A stretch of 64,000 nucleotides of DNA from Liquidambar formosana (Eukaryota > Streptophyta > Magnoliopsida > Saxifragales > Altingiaceae): contig CM077823.1 in NCBI GenBank assembly GCA_039720395.1, positions 30,834,371-30,898,370 on the forward strand, given 5' to 3'. Positions 35,324-46,233 of the stretch are shown piece by piece (position 1 is the first letter of the stretch; each line of letters starts with the position of its first letter). The notes below the pieces were generated by a model. The model saw only the letters and a program-made list of their open reading frames with translations, searched no databases and was not told where the DNA came from. The position numbers were made by a program, and so were the translations under genes.

Positions 35324-38300
35324 GGCAGTACACGTGATGGTGTTCTACCCCCACTAAATTTCCTTTTCTCATCAATTATTTTTCTCATTTTATTCCACAC
35401 GTCTTTACTTGGATTATTGAAGCTGTCAAGCACAGCATGGTTCGTAGCAGTTCTTGTGAACTAAGGTTGAAGATGGTGTACCTTCTAAAGGTGTATCCAA
35501 AGCATGGAGCAAATTTTCCTCGGTCAAAATCACTACAAACAAATACATTATTATATTTTGTGTGTGTCAGTCTCTAACTACTGGCACCACACCACCACAG
35601 AAAAAGCATTCGGTTACTTGTACGATACACCATGTGTGCAGCCTTTCTTACGTGGGTCCCTCATCGACCCATGAAGCTCGTGTAGCTTTCAATGGTTCCT
35701 CCATGGCTCCATGGATATCGTCTGCCTCGACATGCAACTAGCATAGGCGACTCAGCCCTTTCATGATGCTTGCTCGCCAAGCGCGACTTGTGCACATTAC
35801 AAAAAAAAGCTAAGTTTACTAGCATTGCTTCCTTTTTATTATTATTTATTATTCACGAACTTTGCCGTACATTGCATTTTTTTACTGAAGCTCCTGACAT
35901 ATTTAGTAACACGCAAAGGCTGTTTTTACTCCTGTCAGTTATTATAAAAGACACATGAACACGCACAGATTACTACTTGTCACAAAGGGTGATAGAGCAC
36001 ACCATTCTCTCATTTACTTTTTTTATATATTTGTGAAAAAGTAGATCTGTCACAACAAATAATATAAAATTAATATAAAATGCCATGATTACCTATTGTC
36101 AGTTATAAAAGTCCTTTACTTTGGTTATTATCTAAACATGTCTACCACAACAAAAAAAATAAAAAGTACACCTTTTATAATAAAAAATACTACCCATGGC
36201 TTATTGTGCACTACGTGTACCCAGCACTCACACCAATTCCAACATCTCCTTTATTGCAAATACATTAGTTTACTTAGATGCTCATTGCAAAATGCCTTAA
36301 CAATATATTTATCATGTGTCATCCCCGGTTGGAAACCAAGGATTGGAATATTTATTCAAATGATTAAGAGTATTTATTTATTACATTTAATTATTGTTTT
36401 AATATTCATGGCATGGGCATCAGCCCAGCTATTTGCATGAAGCTTAATTATTCTCATTATATGCAATTAAGTTTCCATCATAATTATAATATGTTTTGTA
36501 CGTGCTTCTTGGCATATTTACCCACACGTAATACTAACCCACAATATTTCACATAACACCAAGAATTCACTCTTACCCATTGGGTATTCATATTGTCCAT
36601 TGGTTTGTGATAGTATCCATGCACCAAAGTTCCATTACATAAAAGTAGCTAGCCATGCACACTGCCCTATGCGCACTGCTCATGTATGGGCTGAGACCTA
36701 GCATTGAAGTCTACACGTGACTAACACTGCCAAGTCACATCACCTCTATACTGACCCCCCTATTACTTCATTTTTCTATTATCAAAATATTGCATAGAAA
36801 GTAACTCAGCCCATGCCTCAGCTTTAATTTCTCAGGCTCTATGCCATTACTCAAGCGAGTGAAGGCCACGTGTCTCAACATGCTGTCAAGATTGATGGAT
36901 TGATCTGACTCTTATAAAATAAAAATAAAAAAGAAAGAAGAGAGACTGTCAAGCCGGAGAGGAGCCCAAAGCAACAATTGACATTGTATCGACCTGAGAT
37001 GGGGCTCTTGAGCTCACAGTCGCACTGCTCTAGCTCGCAAGATTATTGGCCTATGTTACAAGTCCATAGTGGCACGCGGACTACCACATGATGGCCACGG
37101 TCCAGCATCTTTGGATTTACTGTTGTACACTTGCATGAGCTTGACCTCATGTCAAGCCGCCTTCACCACATATGTAGGCTCGTATGAAGGCTAGAAGCTC
37201 ATGAAGTCCTGGTGGTTCATATCCTCTCACCGGCCAAAAAAAAAATATAATAATAATAAAAATTTGCTCTCTCCATTACAAACTTCGGCATGCGAATGGC
37301 TTTCCTAGCTATTCTACATGATAGCTGGCTCATCATCTTATTCCCACCGCATTGGATAATGTGTGGATCGCCATGGCAACACCGACGCACACCTATTCTG
37401 GCTCATGCATCTCACTTGGCGGACTCACTCCGTTCAAAAGTTAGTGTCGACCCTGAAGGCGATCCATGGTACCCACTACCTACAGTTAATGAGGGCTTCA
37501 CAGTTATCAACTCATTCCAAGGGGGAGGATCTCATGCTTCTCAACAGTATTAAGGCACGTCGACCCATATCACTGGAGCAAATCCACCCACCCATGCACG
37601 GAGTCACTCTGCATCTCTCAACCCACACATGGAGGGCCACCAATCAATGCATAGAGCTACCTCACACGGCACCAGCTCGCATCCACCATGCCACGTATGG
37701 AAGGCTATGAACCCATATGAAGAATCTACGCATGGATTGCACCATCTCGGGTTATGGAGAGCGCCGTGCCAAACTTGATACCTTGCATAAAAGCCAGTTT
37801 GCCTCCACTATCTCGCATAGAGTGCCGTGTCGACTTTGGTAACTCATGAGTAAAAGGTTGATCCACGGTTTTATTTATGGAGATTACCTTCCATTCCTTG
37901 CTCAAGTCCACTACACCCATGAATCCATTTGGCAGCATGTACGCCAACATCAACTCACACTCGACATGGCTCACACCACATGTTCGGGGCCAAACTCTAC
38001 TATCTGTTCATATCAACATGCGACGTGAGCCCACACAAAATATACTCTAATCGGATCTGGTCGGCACCACTCCAGCTCGCACTAGATGATTTTGGATCCA
38101 TCAAAAATATCCATGAAATGCTATAGCAGTCCGCTTTCCCATGCCTATATAACAAGCCCACGACTTCATGATTGGAATTTTACCTCAGGCGCTCTGCCCA
38201 TAAGGACCTTCTCCATTATTTAAGCATCGACACTATCACAGCATCGCTCCTCTCAGTGGGCAGGCATGCCCTTACATGCATACTAAGCTTGCGCCCAATC

Positions 38301-41300
38301 CCATGTCGATCTACCATAGCAACACGCAATATGCTTTGGCAGGACCACTCCATCGAGTCCAATCTCTTCATCACCTCGGCACCTCCACCACAGTGACATC
38401 GTCAAACAAATAATATATATCGACATTGGCAGACCTTCCAAATGTAGTGCCTTGGTGGCAAATGTCTCGAACACATCGACTTCAACGCACCCATGAACCC
38501 ACTTGGCAGCGTGTGCATCAGTACGGCGACATCGACTCACATCTGGTATGGCTCACATCGCATGTTCAGGGCCAAACTCCACTATCTAGTTATCTACACG
38601 CAATGAAAGCCACGCAAATTACATTTTAGTTGGACCTGGTGGAAACTCACCTCAAGTTCACTTATGCAAAGCCGTTCTCTTCTACTTGAACATCGAGACT
38701 ATTATGGCATCACTCCTCTCAGGTCCACCACCCATGTAGAGCTACCAAATCGAGCATGCAACTCAAACCTGCTGCCTTGCGCGTGAAACACCACTTTAAA
38801 AATCCATGGAACGCCTCGACACCACCGACTCGTGCGTGAAGCGCCAAAGCCAATCCATGCCCGGGATGCACCACTTACCAGCTCATGCACGAAGCTACCT
38901 TAGGCTCGCCATTACTGGTGTATGAAATCTTAGGCACACCACTTTCACAGATGGCGATAGCACCTTCCCATGTTTACAACAGATCGCACATGATGGTGCG
39001 CCTGGCCACCACGGCTTCCTCCTTGGGTTGAAGCTACCTCGACGGTTGCTTGCACTCGAGCTCACTTGTGTCCAATTGATCCAACTAAATAAACCGGCTT
39101 GGCCCATCATTTCATGCATCAATTTGGGAACACATGAGTGCACCATCATGGCAACATAGGCACGTGACCCACCATCCCATGGAGTGTCCCACTTCGTGTG
39201 CACCATCCTATGCTTGCATACAGAACCACGATTTCATTATCTCACGAATGGGAGCCACCTACCTCACATAGAGCCACTCCATATACAGCAGCTTGTGTAT
39301 GGACCGCGCCACATGCCACTGCCTTGATGGAGTCATTTCTTTTGCTGCTACGCTCAAGTCCATGGCGATCCGTGGACCTCCATTATATTGAGCTCCATCA
39401 AAGTAATCTGCAGCGACCTAGGGTCATTTAATTTTGATAACCTCTCCTCGCAACAACGGGTACCTTGACAAGGGGCATCTCGCTTATAAAGTAACGCGAC
39501 TGGGGCATTCCCTCCAACTTGGCACACTCGTGTACTTTGGCATGTGGACCCGCCTCTTTGCTTCATGGTATATAACAACACATCATGCTAATGCTTAACA
39601 AAGCATGAGTAAGCAGTGCGTGGGGCATCCTGGCTTCCAACTCAAAGCCTACCCAATGTGATGTTATTGTGGGGCCCATGTTTTAATATGCCTCCAAAAT
39701 TCAATGTTCAAAGTTTTGAATAGTTCATCACCTAGCATGAGGTGTCCTACCTATCATGTTACATGTCGAAAGCAAGCAGCTTCATTGCAAAACAGTACAT
39801 ATATTAGGCCACGTGAATTTTGCTATGCCAATACCTTTTGCAAGGTCGACTCAAAGTGGCCCAAATGACCGTCTACTTAAACACCATGATGACTCACTCA
39901 CAGCCACAATTGCGACTTCTATAGTTGTCTTGCCCCTACTGCCCCAGGGGTCTCACCTATATCCATTAAATTGAGCACGACCTTGATAGGGGCAGGGATG
40001 CCAGAATTACATGTTCACACGGGGCCCTCGCCTCATGTCAGTGCAACCTTGTCCACAACTGATGGTGTGCTCACCACGTCTTAAAATGCCTCCACGGACA
40101 GTGCTCAAAGATCTACAACTTGGATACCTGACATAAAACTGGCAAAGATCTACAACTTGGATACCTGACATAAAACTGGCAACTTCTGTTGAATGCCAAG
40201 GTCGAGCCACTTTGCAAAATGGTGCCTATACTCGACCCTATGCGGATCGAGCCAGGTCTACTTCCTTCACTTAAAATGGTCACCACGACGGCCCCATGAG
40301 CGGCGCCTACTATTCAAGGAATGTTCTGGGCCAACATCCTTCTTGATTGGCTGCATAATCTTTGGTGGTTCTCTGACTACCACACCTTGGCCTAACAAGC
40401 TCCCCGACATGGTTTTGTTGCTCTATAGCACACATGTTCACGTGAACAGTGATGCATGCTAGCTCTTATACCCCATGTTATGGCCATATCGACATCCCAA
40501 TAATAATCATGCCAGCTGAATTTGGAGACAAGTCTCCACTTACTACAAGTCAGACTCCAAGCGAGCTTAACAATTGGCTACCACGGTGACGCCGCCTTTT
40601 GTGTTCACAGCAACTCGCACATGATTGCGATCTGATTTTCCCTCTAAGAAACCGTGACTTCATGCTTTCAACCTTGACAACTTTGTCTTGTCACAAAATC
40701 AATTCGAGGTATCACAATTCTGTTAACATGGCGCACCTTACTCCAATGATCAAAAGACCGCCCTCATATGAATGAGACCACAGTTATCAAACGGAGACCC
40801 CAATTGAGACCGCATATCTCTCACACTTATAACACGAAGTGCAAGCTCACAATTAGTGCATGGGTCCCACCTATCTTTGCAAACCCTCATACTGCAGCCT
40901 CAGTGCCTCACTCTTATGAAGTAATTGCAACTACCAGTATGCCTTTGATTATAATCATATACAAAGTTTCTCAAGGCAAGGCCCACACTTAACAAGAAGT
41001 AGACTTTAGATGGGCCTATTCAGTCCAGTCACGATCGGAAACAAACTCTAGAAATCATGCACAAACATTTTACCTCAAAGATGATCCATCTCTTTGGAAG
41101 TTAATGACAAGGCTGTTCGTCGACCTCCAATTTGATCTTGTCGGGATTCAACATGCATACTTTTCTGAAGAGGTCGCCAATACGTGGATCGGTGTAGAGC
41201 CCACTTCTATGCTTAAGATGCTGCCATAAGCTTCCAAGAATGACACGAGCAAACACAATCAATATTATATTTGAAGATCGTTCAAGCAACAGTGGATTAA

Positions 41301-41507
41301 TTTCAAACAGCTCCCAAACTTGTTATCACATACATGCCTTCATTTAAGAATTGACATTTTCCACCTGGACAAGTTCCTACCATCATTTGCTATTTCAGAA
41401 TAACCCACAAAGATGGCTGCATAGACATAGCCACAATTTGGAGAGTTTTAATTGATCTAGCACCAAGGCATGCTCACACGAAATCCTCATGATCGGCTCC
41501 CGCGTGC
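35324..41507 (+). other. LTR element interior without coding domains
   Basis: I looked for gag zinc knuckles, protease, reverse transcriptase and integrase signatures in the conceptual frames and saw none. A 37-base unit is duplicated in tandem at 40107-40143 and 40144-40180 ('aaagatctacaacttgg' start). The rest is unremarkable, with many short open frames on both strands. Confidence 0.7.
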
Positions 41508-41520
41508 GCATGGGGGCAAA
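41508..41520 (+). other. polypurine tract
   Basis: GCATGGGGGCAAA immediately precedes the right LTR, the expected position and composition for plus-strand priming. Confidence 0.7.
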
Positions 41521-42797
41521 TGTTGATACATGAATTTTGTTGAACGGGTCAAACCAATGAGAAGGCGACACGTGTCCATTATCCAATGACATGGCCTTGA
41601 CTTTTATCTCACAATATGGGGATGCTAGGTCTATCTCCATGCCAAAGTCGACCTCTACCTAAGGGTACTAGGTCTACTCACTAATATCCCACCTTCAATG
41701 AGAATACCACTCAGGGTGGATACCTCCCTTGTCGGAGATGCCCTTCCCCGGAAGGATGCTTGACTCGCCATCTTAAGTCGCTACTAGCCTATAGCATAGC
41801 TCGCCCGTCATAAGTCGCCATTAGCCTACGGCATAGCTTTTGTACCCTCGGTGAGTACGTCACAGCTCATCAAGGATGCCCTTCTCCGGAAGGAAGCCCT
41901 CATTACCGAGGATGCCCGAACCATCTCGAGGTGGGTCCTCGTGCCCCCTTCGAGTCGGATGCCTATCACATCGCGTGATGGGAGTCGAGGTCGGCGATCT
42001 ACTTGATCCCCCTCGAAGGTACAGTCCTAGTTCAACGCTAGCCTGGGTTGAGGCAGAACCTGGGGGGCTCAATCACGAGCTTGACTTTCAAGCAAGGTCG
42101 CTCGACCTTAGCTTTTCTCAACAAATTGGGACTGTTGGAGGATCTTGGTTTGGTGGCTAGAGAGAAGGTTCACTAAAGTAGAGGTTACCCTCATGGCATT
42201 GAGGGTCGACGCTTCTTTAGTCTATCTGAGAGCAAGTGGGGCACTGTGACCACGGGTCACATCATCTCCGGAAAGCTGACACAACGGTGGACTAGACAAG
42301 TGGGGTTGCGTGTTCAACTCACCAAGCCAGCTGACATAGTAGATGGGGTACTGTAGTAGACCTGCTGTAGTAGACCTACCCTATGCGACCCAGGTCTACT
42401 ACCCCCTCTTACTAACCAGCTGGATCCCACTTAGTCTCTCCACTATAAAAAGCCTTCTTTGGCATCCTTGAGAAAAAAAACCAACACCAGATCCCAATAT
42501 GGGATACCAACACTATGGATACCATGTACATCACGTACACCACGATGCATATTACGACCCTCACCATCAGGATGAATATCTCCTTGGGTTTCTCCAGGTT
42601 CTATTGGACTAGAACCTCTCCAATGGCAATGGTTGCCATTCTCCCTGCCTTTCTCCTGCCTCTACATTGCTCTCAGATTGCTTCTCTCTCTCCTCCACCA
42701 TGGTTTATCCCACAGTCCCACCATCTCACATGACTGACCTCCTCGAATACGACCCATGTGGGCTCTGTTGACTCCACGTCGATATCTCCCACAAACA
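41521..42797 (+). repeat. right LTR
   Basis: Nearly identical to 34025-35302, one base shorter. Most differences are single transitions (for example 'cctatagcat' against 'cctatggcat'). Followed by the ATGGT duplication. Confidence 0.95.
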
Positions 42798-44319
42798 ATG
42801 GTTAACCCCCAATAGTGGTGTGAAAATCATGTCATACCTATTTGTTTAGTATGTGGTGTCAAATACCATAACATCCTCAAAATGTTTGTACGCCTCTCTA
42901 CTTTTTGCATTAGCCTAAAAGATATGAGAAATCCGATTCTCATCATCTATCTCAATAGTGTATATAAAATTCGGATTTCTCTCTTTTTGAGCAAGGAAAT
43001 GTTCATTCAATATATCTGCATCATGTCCATCATTCGCTTTTCTTATATCTCTTCTAACATTTCTAATATCCCGTTCAGTACATCCAATGTTTTGTAAACC
43101 ACCCGCCTATATCTCCAAAACACTCATCAGTTGGGCTGGAGGGATATTTGCATTGCCGAAAGTTTGTGCCAATGCTTTTTGGGCAGATGAGATATACCGA
43201 TGAGATGGAAAAAGCTAAACTTTGCCAGGGAATGAAAAAGTGTGACTATACACCTCCTCAAATATAGACACTTTAAATTTAGCACCTAACTTTACAACGA
43301 CGAGCCTCGCATTACAACTCTCTCGTTTCAACCCTCTTCTCCTCTCTGGTTTTTTACTATCAGGCTTTGGTTCTCGCTTTATTTTCTCACCTTCTTTTGA
43401 ACAAGTATACACCTTCCTGATTACTTCATTCTCCCGATTCTTGTTACTACTCCCCATTCGAACACTAAATCTTACTTGTCTTGCATAATTATTATAGAAG
43501 GCATAAGTGTCACCCAAAGAGTCAAACTTTTGTCCCACAAAAGGTTTGTGTCCTTGCATTACAGTGGGAACACAACACATTTCCAAATTGATTGAGGAGG
43601 AATCATGGTGTTGTGGTCGTGAGTCATCATCTAATTCAATATCAACATCCTCCATTGATCTGTATGAACAAAGAATCTTAATACTGTTTAACAAAAAAAA
43701 AAAAAAAACAAATAAACAGAAACAATACTCCAATGAACCAAAAAGTAAACAACAAAAAATTGTGGGTGCATAACCCAATCACAATTGAAGTGCACCCTTA
43801 GATAGTATACAGGAAAAATAATGTCGTCAATAAGAGCAATCAAACACAACAGCTATATCATGCAGCCTTAGAGCCTATGATTTGGTAAAGTATTCCACTA
43901 GATTGACACCCTATATGTGCTAACAATGAAAGTCCTGTAGAAAAGTAACCACAAATAAAATTTTTTCAAGTAATGTTTTATCATGTCAGATAGTTCAGAT
44001 GGGATTGACACCCTAAAATTTTTTCAAGTAAAATGTTGTCAAGTAATGTTTTTACTAGTCCTAAAATTTTTCAAGGTTAAAGTAATGTTGATCTTTTTTT
44101 CAATAGACAATTGTATTAATCAAAACAATGAGTGCAAATTGGATAAGAAGTCCAACAAGGGACGCAGCAATTTGATAGGTATCATAAGGGAAAAAACACA
44201 GTAAGTGAGAAATATTTTTAACTCATTCATTCAACTCCAATGCCATAAAAAACAACTTGAATCCAGCAGTCCGAAACAGGGGAAAGAAGGGGGGAAAAAA
44301 ATCAAAACAGGGGAATTCT

Positions 44320-45083
44320 TACCTGTACCGGCGGTGGGTGAGCTTCGTGGAGAGTGAACGGTGGTGAGGAGGGTCTTCAGCTGTGATGGGGAGGAATTTT
44401 TTTAGTTTAGAGAAGAGAAGTGGAAAAAAAAAAAATCAAATATCGAAACAGGGCAATGCTTACCTGTGCCGGCGGTGGGTGAGCTTCGTGGAGAGTGAAT
44501 GGCGGTGGGGAGGAGGGTCTTCAGCTGCGATGGGAAGGGTCTTTAGCTGCAATGGGGAGGGATTTTTTTAGTTTAGAGAAGAGAAGAGGGAAAAAAAAAT
44601 TAAAACTGAAACAAGGGAATGCTTACTTGTGCCGACGGTGGGTGAGCTTTGTGGGGAGTGAACGGCGGTGAGGAGGAGGGTCTTCAACTGCGATGGGGAG
44701 GGTCTTTAGCTGCGATAGGGAGGGATTTTTTTAGTTTAGAGAAGAGAAGAGGAAAAAAAAAATTTTAAAACCAAAACAGGGGAATGCTTACCTGTGCCGG
44801 CGGTGGGTGAGGCTTCGTGGGGAGTGAACGGCGGTCAGCTGCAATGGGGAAGGTCTTCAACTGCGATGGGGAGGGATTTTTTTAGTTTGGAGAAGAGAAG
44901 AGGAAAAAAAAAAATTAAAACTGAAACAGAGGAATGCTTACCTATGCCCGCAGTGGGTGAGGCTTCATGGAGAGTGAACAGCAGTGAGGAGGGTCTTCAG
45001 CTGCGATGGGGAGGGATTTTTTTAGTTCAGAGAAGAGAAGATGAAAGAAAAAAAAAAAAAAAAAACGCAATAGGGGGATGCTT
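44320..45083 (-). repeat. five tandem exon-intron modules in the right inverted repeat
   Basis: Read leftward, donors lie near 45083, 44938, 44788, 44628, 44460 and 44320, and acceptors of the type 'atcgcag|ctgaag' near 44996, 44845, 44690, 44520 and 44376. Three of the modules carry an extra partial copy of the acceptor region ('ctttagctgcgat' or 'cagctgcaatgg'), which suggests unequal exchange within the array. Confidence 0.7.
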
Positions 45084-45485
45084 ACCTCCTTCGTGGAGAG
45101 GGAAACACCGGCGATGAGGCGAGGCTCTTCAGCAGCTTCGTGTTTCTCTCCTTGATAACTCACGGGTCACAGAGAAGAGAAAGAAGATGGAGGGAGACGA
45201 CTGAAGGTGAGCTTCGTAGTTGCAGGGTGTGAGGGTTTGGAGAACAGGAGAAGAGAAGAGGGGAAAGGGCTGTATTTTTTCGCCAATTTTGAATTGGTTC
45301 TCACTGTTCGAGAAAGGCTGAGGTGATGGGACGAAGCTGTAGTTGTACTTCGGGTTAAAACGTTGAACAGTGCCTTGTCTCCAAACATGATCTTAACCGT
45401 TGGCTTCAGCTGACTTGGCAGGAACGGTTAGATTGCCTTCAGCTTATATACCGGTATATAAGTTGAAGCTAACATAAACATTTTC

Positions 45486-45520
<35 letters not shown>

Positions 45521-45524
45521 GCTA

Positions 45525-45906
45525 AAAAGTTTAAATTTTTTGTCCAACTGATGTAGCAACTGTCAGATTCGCTCCTTAAAAACAATTATTTATTTAATTA
45601 AATTTTTAATTGATTTTCAAAATAAAAATTAAAAAATTGATTTGTCAACTTGCCACCTCATTTGAGTAAGTAGATTTGGGCAAAAAAAAAAGAAAAAAAA
45701 AAGGGGCTATGTAACATTACTCATATGTAGAAATAAATGAAAAAAATTATTACAATGGGGATGGATGTACAGAGGTGACAAATAAGGTGGTAACTTGGCA
45801 AATCATTTTTTTTTTTTTTTTGCACATCAATTAAATAAATAATTATTTATAATGAGCAAATTTGACGGTTACCACATCAATTGGACAAAAAATTTAAGCT
45901 TTTTTT
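45525..45906. mobile_element. MITE inside the right inverted repeat
   Basis: 'aaagtttaaattttttgtcc' at the left end pairs with 'ggacaaaaaatttaagcttt' at the right end, and pairing continues for roughly 75 bases (gatgtagcaactgtcag / gacggttaccacatc). The left arm of the MULE lacks this segment, which shows it is an insertion. It is flanked by TA-rich DNA in which a target duplication cannot be resolved. Confidence 0.75.
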
Positions 45907-46224
45907 CATTTTTCTTATATATATATATATATAGTATCTTTTAGTTGTTTATCAATAATTAAAAAAATCGAATGTATTAGATGAATATGTTGGGCTGATG
46001 AGTTATATATATTTAATATGGAAGTTATCATCCAATAAGGGTAATTAGAGTATTTTAAAAAAAAAATTGAAAGTAATTTAATGGATTAATAGATGGAGGT
46101 TAAGGGAAGTGATCTTTTTGTAGTTTATTTTATAAAGTGAAAGGTTTTAATGTAATTTCAAAAAACATGAGGAAATATATATGTAATTATCAGATTTTAA
46201 AGAGAATCTTAATGTAATTTACCC

Positions 46225-46233
46225 TTATGTTTA
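46225..46233. other. target-site duplication, right, of the MULE
   Basis: TTATGTTTA follows the element end; compare ATATGTTTA at 25031-25039. Confidence 0.75.

Larger units (their letters stand above)
34025..42797 (+). mobile_element. non-autonomous LTR retrotransposon (LARD-like), 8.8 kb
   Basis: Two LTRs of 1278 and 1277 bases bound a 6.2-kb interior. A primer binding site follows the left LTR and a purine tract precedes the right one. Only about 15-20 differences separate the LTRs by eye, so the insertion is young, certainly younger than the MULE it entered. The interior has no gag or pol frame: only short unrelated open frames occur. It therefore needs proteins from a relative. The base composition is richer in G/C than the surrounding MULE, with many CATG and ACC words. 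Confidence 0.93.
32634..43655 (-). pseudogene. FAR1/MULE transposase of the 21-kb element, decayed and split by an LTR element
   Basis: Transcribed leftward. The first ATG is at 43655-43653, after an acceptor ('gttcatacag'). N-terminal half (43655-42803): acidic start, then a FAR1 DNA-binding domain (FDSLGDTYAFYNNYARQVRF; further Cys and basic residues), then the MULE transposase core up to FDTTY, the first catalytic Asp. C-terminal half (34024-32634): MIITD, HRYCIWH, a SWIM finger and a C-terminal CNGCNKWRQSHEKRNC zinc knuckle. An LTR element lies between the halves. Six in-frame stops (43215, 43107, 42915, 42846, 33954, 33891) each replace a Gln or Trp codon, as C-to-T changes on one strand or the other would. 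The SWIM finger has lost two ligands to Tyr (CSY, PYRH). The family includes the host light-signalling factors FHY3/FAR1, but position, decay and the inverted repeats mark this as a transposon gene. Confidence 0.88.
25040..46224 (-). mobile_element. 21.2-kb Mutator-like element (MULE) with long inverted repeats
   Basis: The ends begin with GGGTAAATTACA, carry inverted repeats of over 2 kb, and are flanked by a 9-bp duplication (8/9). The element carries a FAR1/MULE-type transposase on the minus strand and a GRF zinc-finger gene on the plus strand, each starting just inside one inverted repeat and pointing inward. That is the MuDR layout (mudrA/mudrB), with a different second gene. The size is inflated by an 8.8-kb LTR element (34025-42797), a MITE in the right repeat (45525-45906) and other insertions; without the LTR element it is about 12.4 kb. 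The transposase is dead, so mobilisation would need another source. Confidence 0.85.
43912..46224 (-). repeat. right terminal inverted repeat of the MULE
   Basis: Reverse-complement partner of 25040-27124. It contains the same first exon-like block (donor at about 45083) but five modules instead of seven, the innermost with its GT donor intact. A MITE at 45525-45906 interrupts the outer part. The splice acceptor 'cttttctacag' near 43945 leads toward the transposase. The TATAAAG word of the left arm is not kept at the matching place. Confidence 0.85.
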
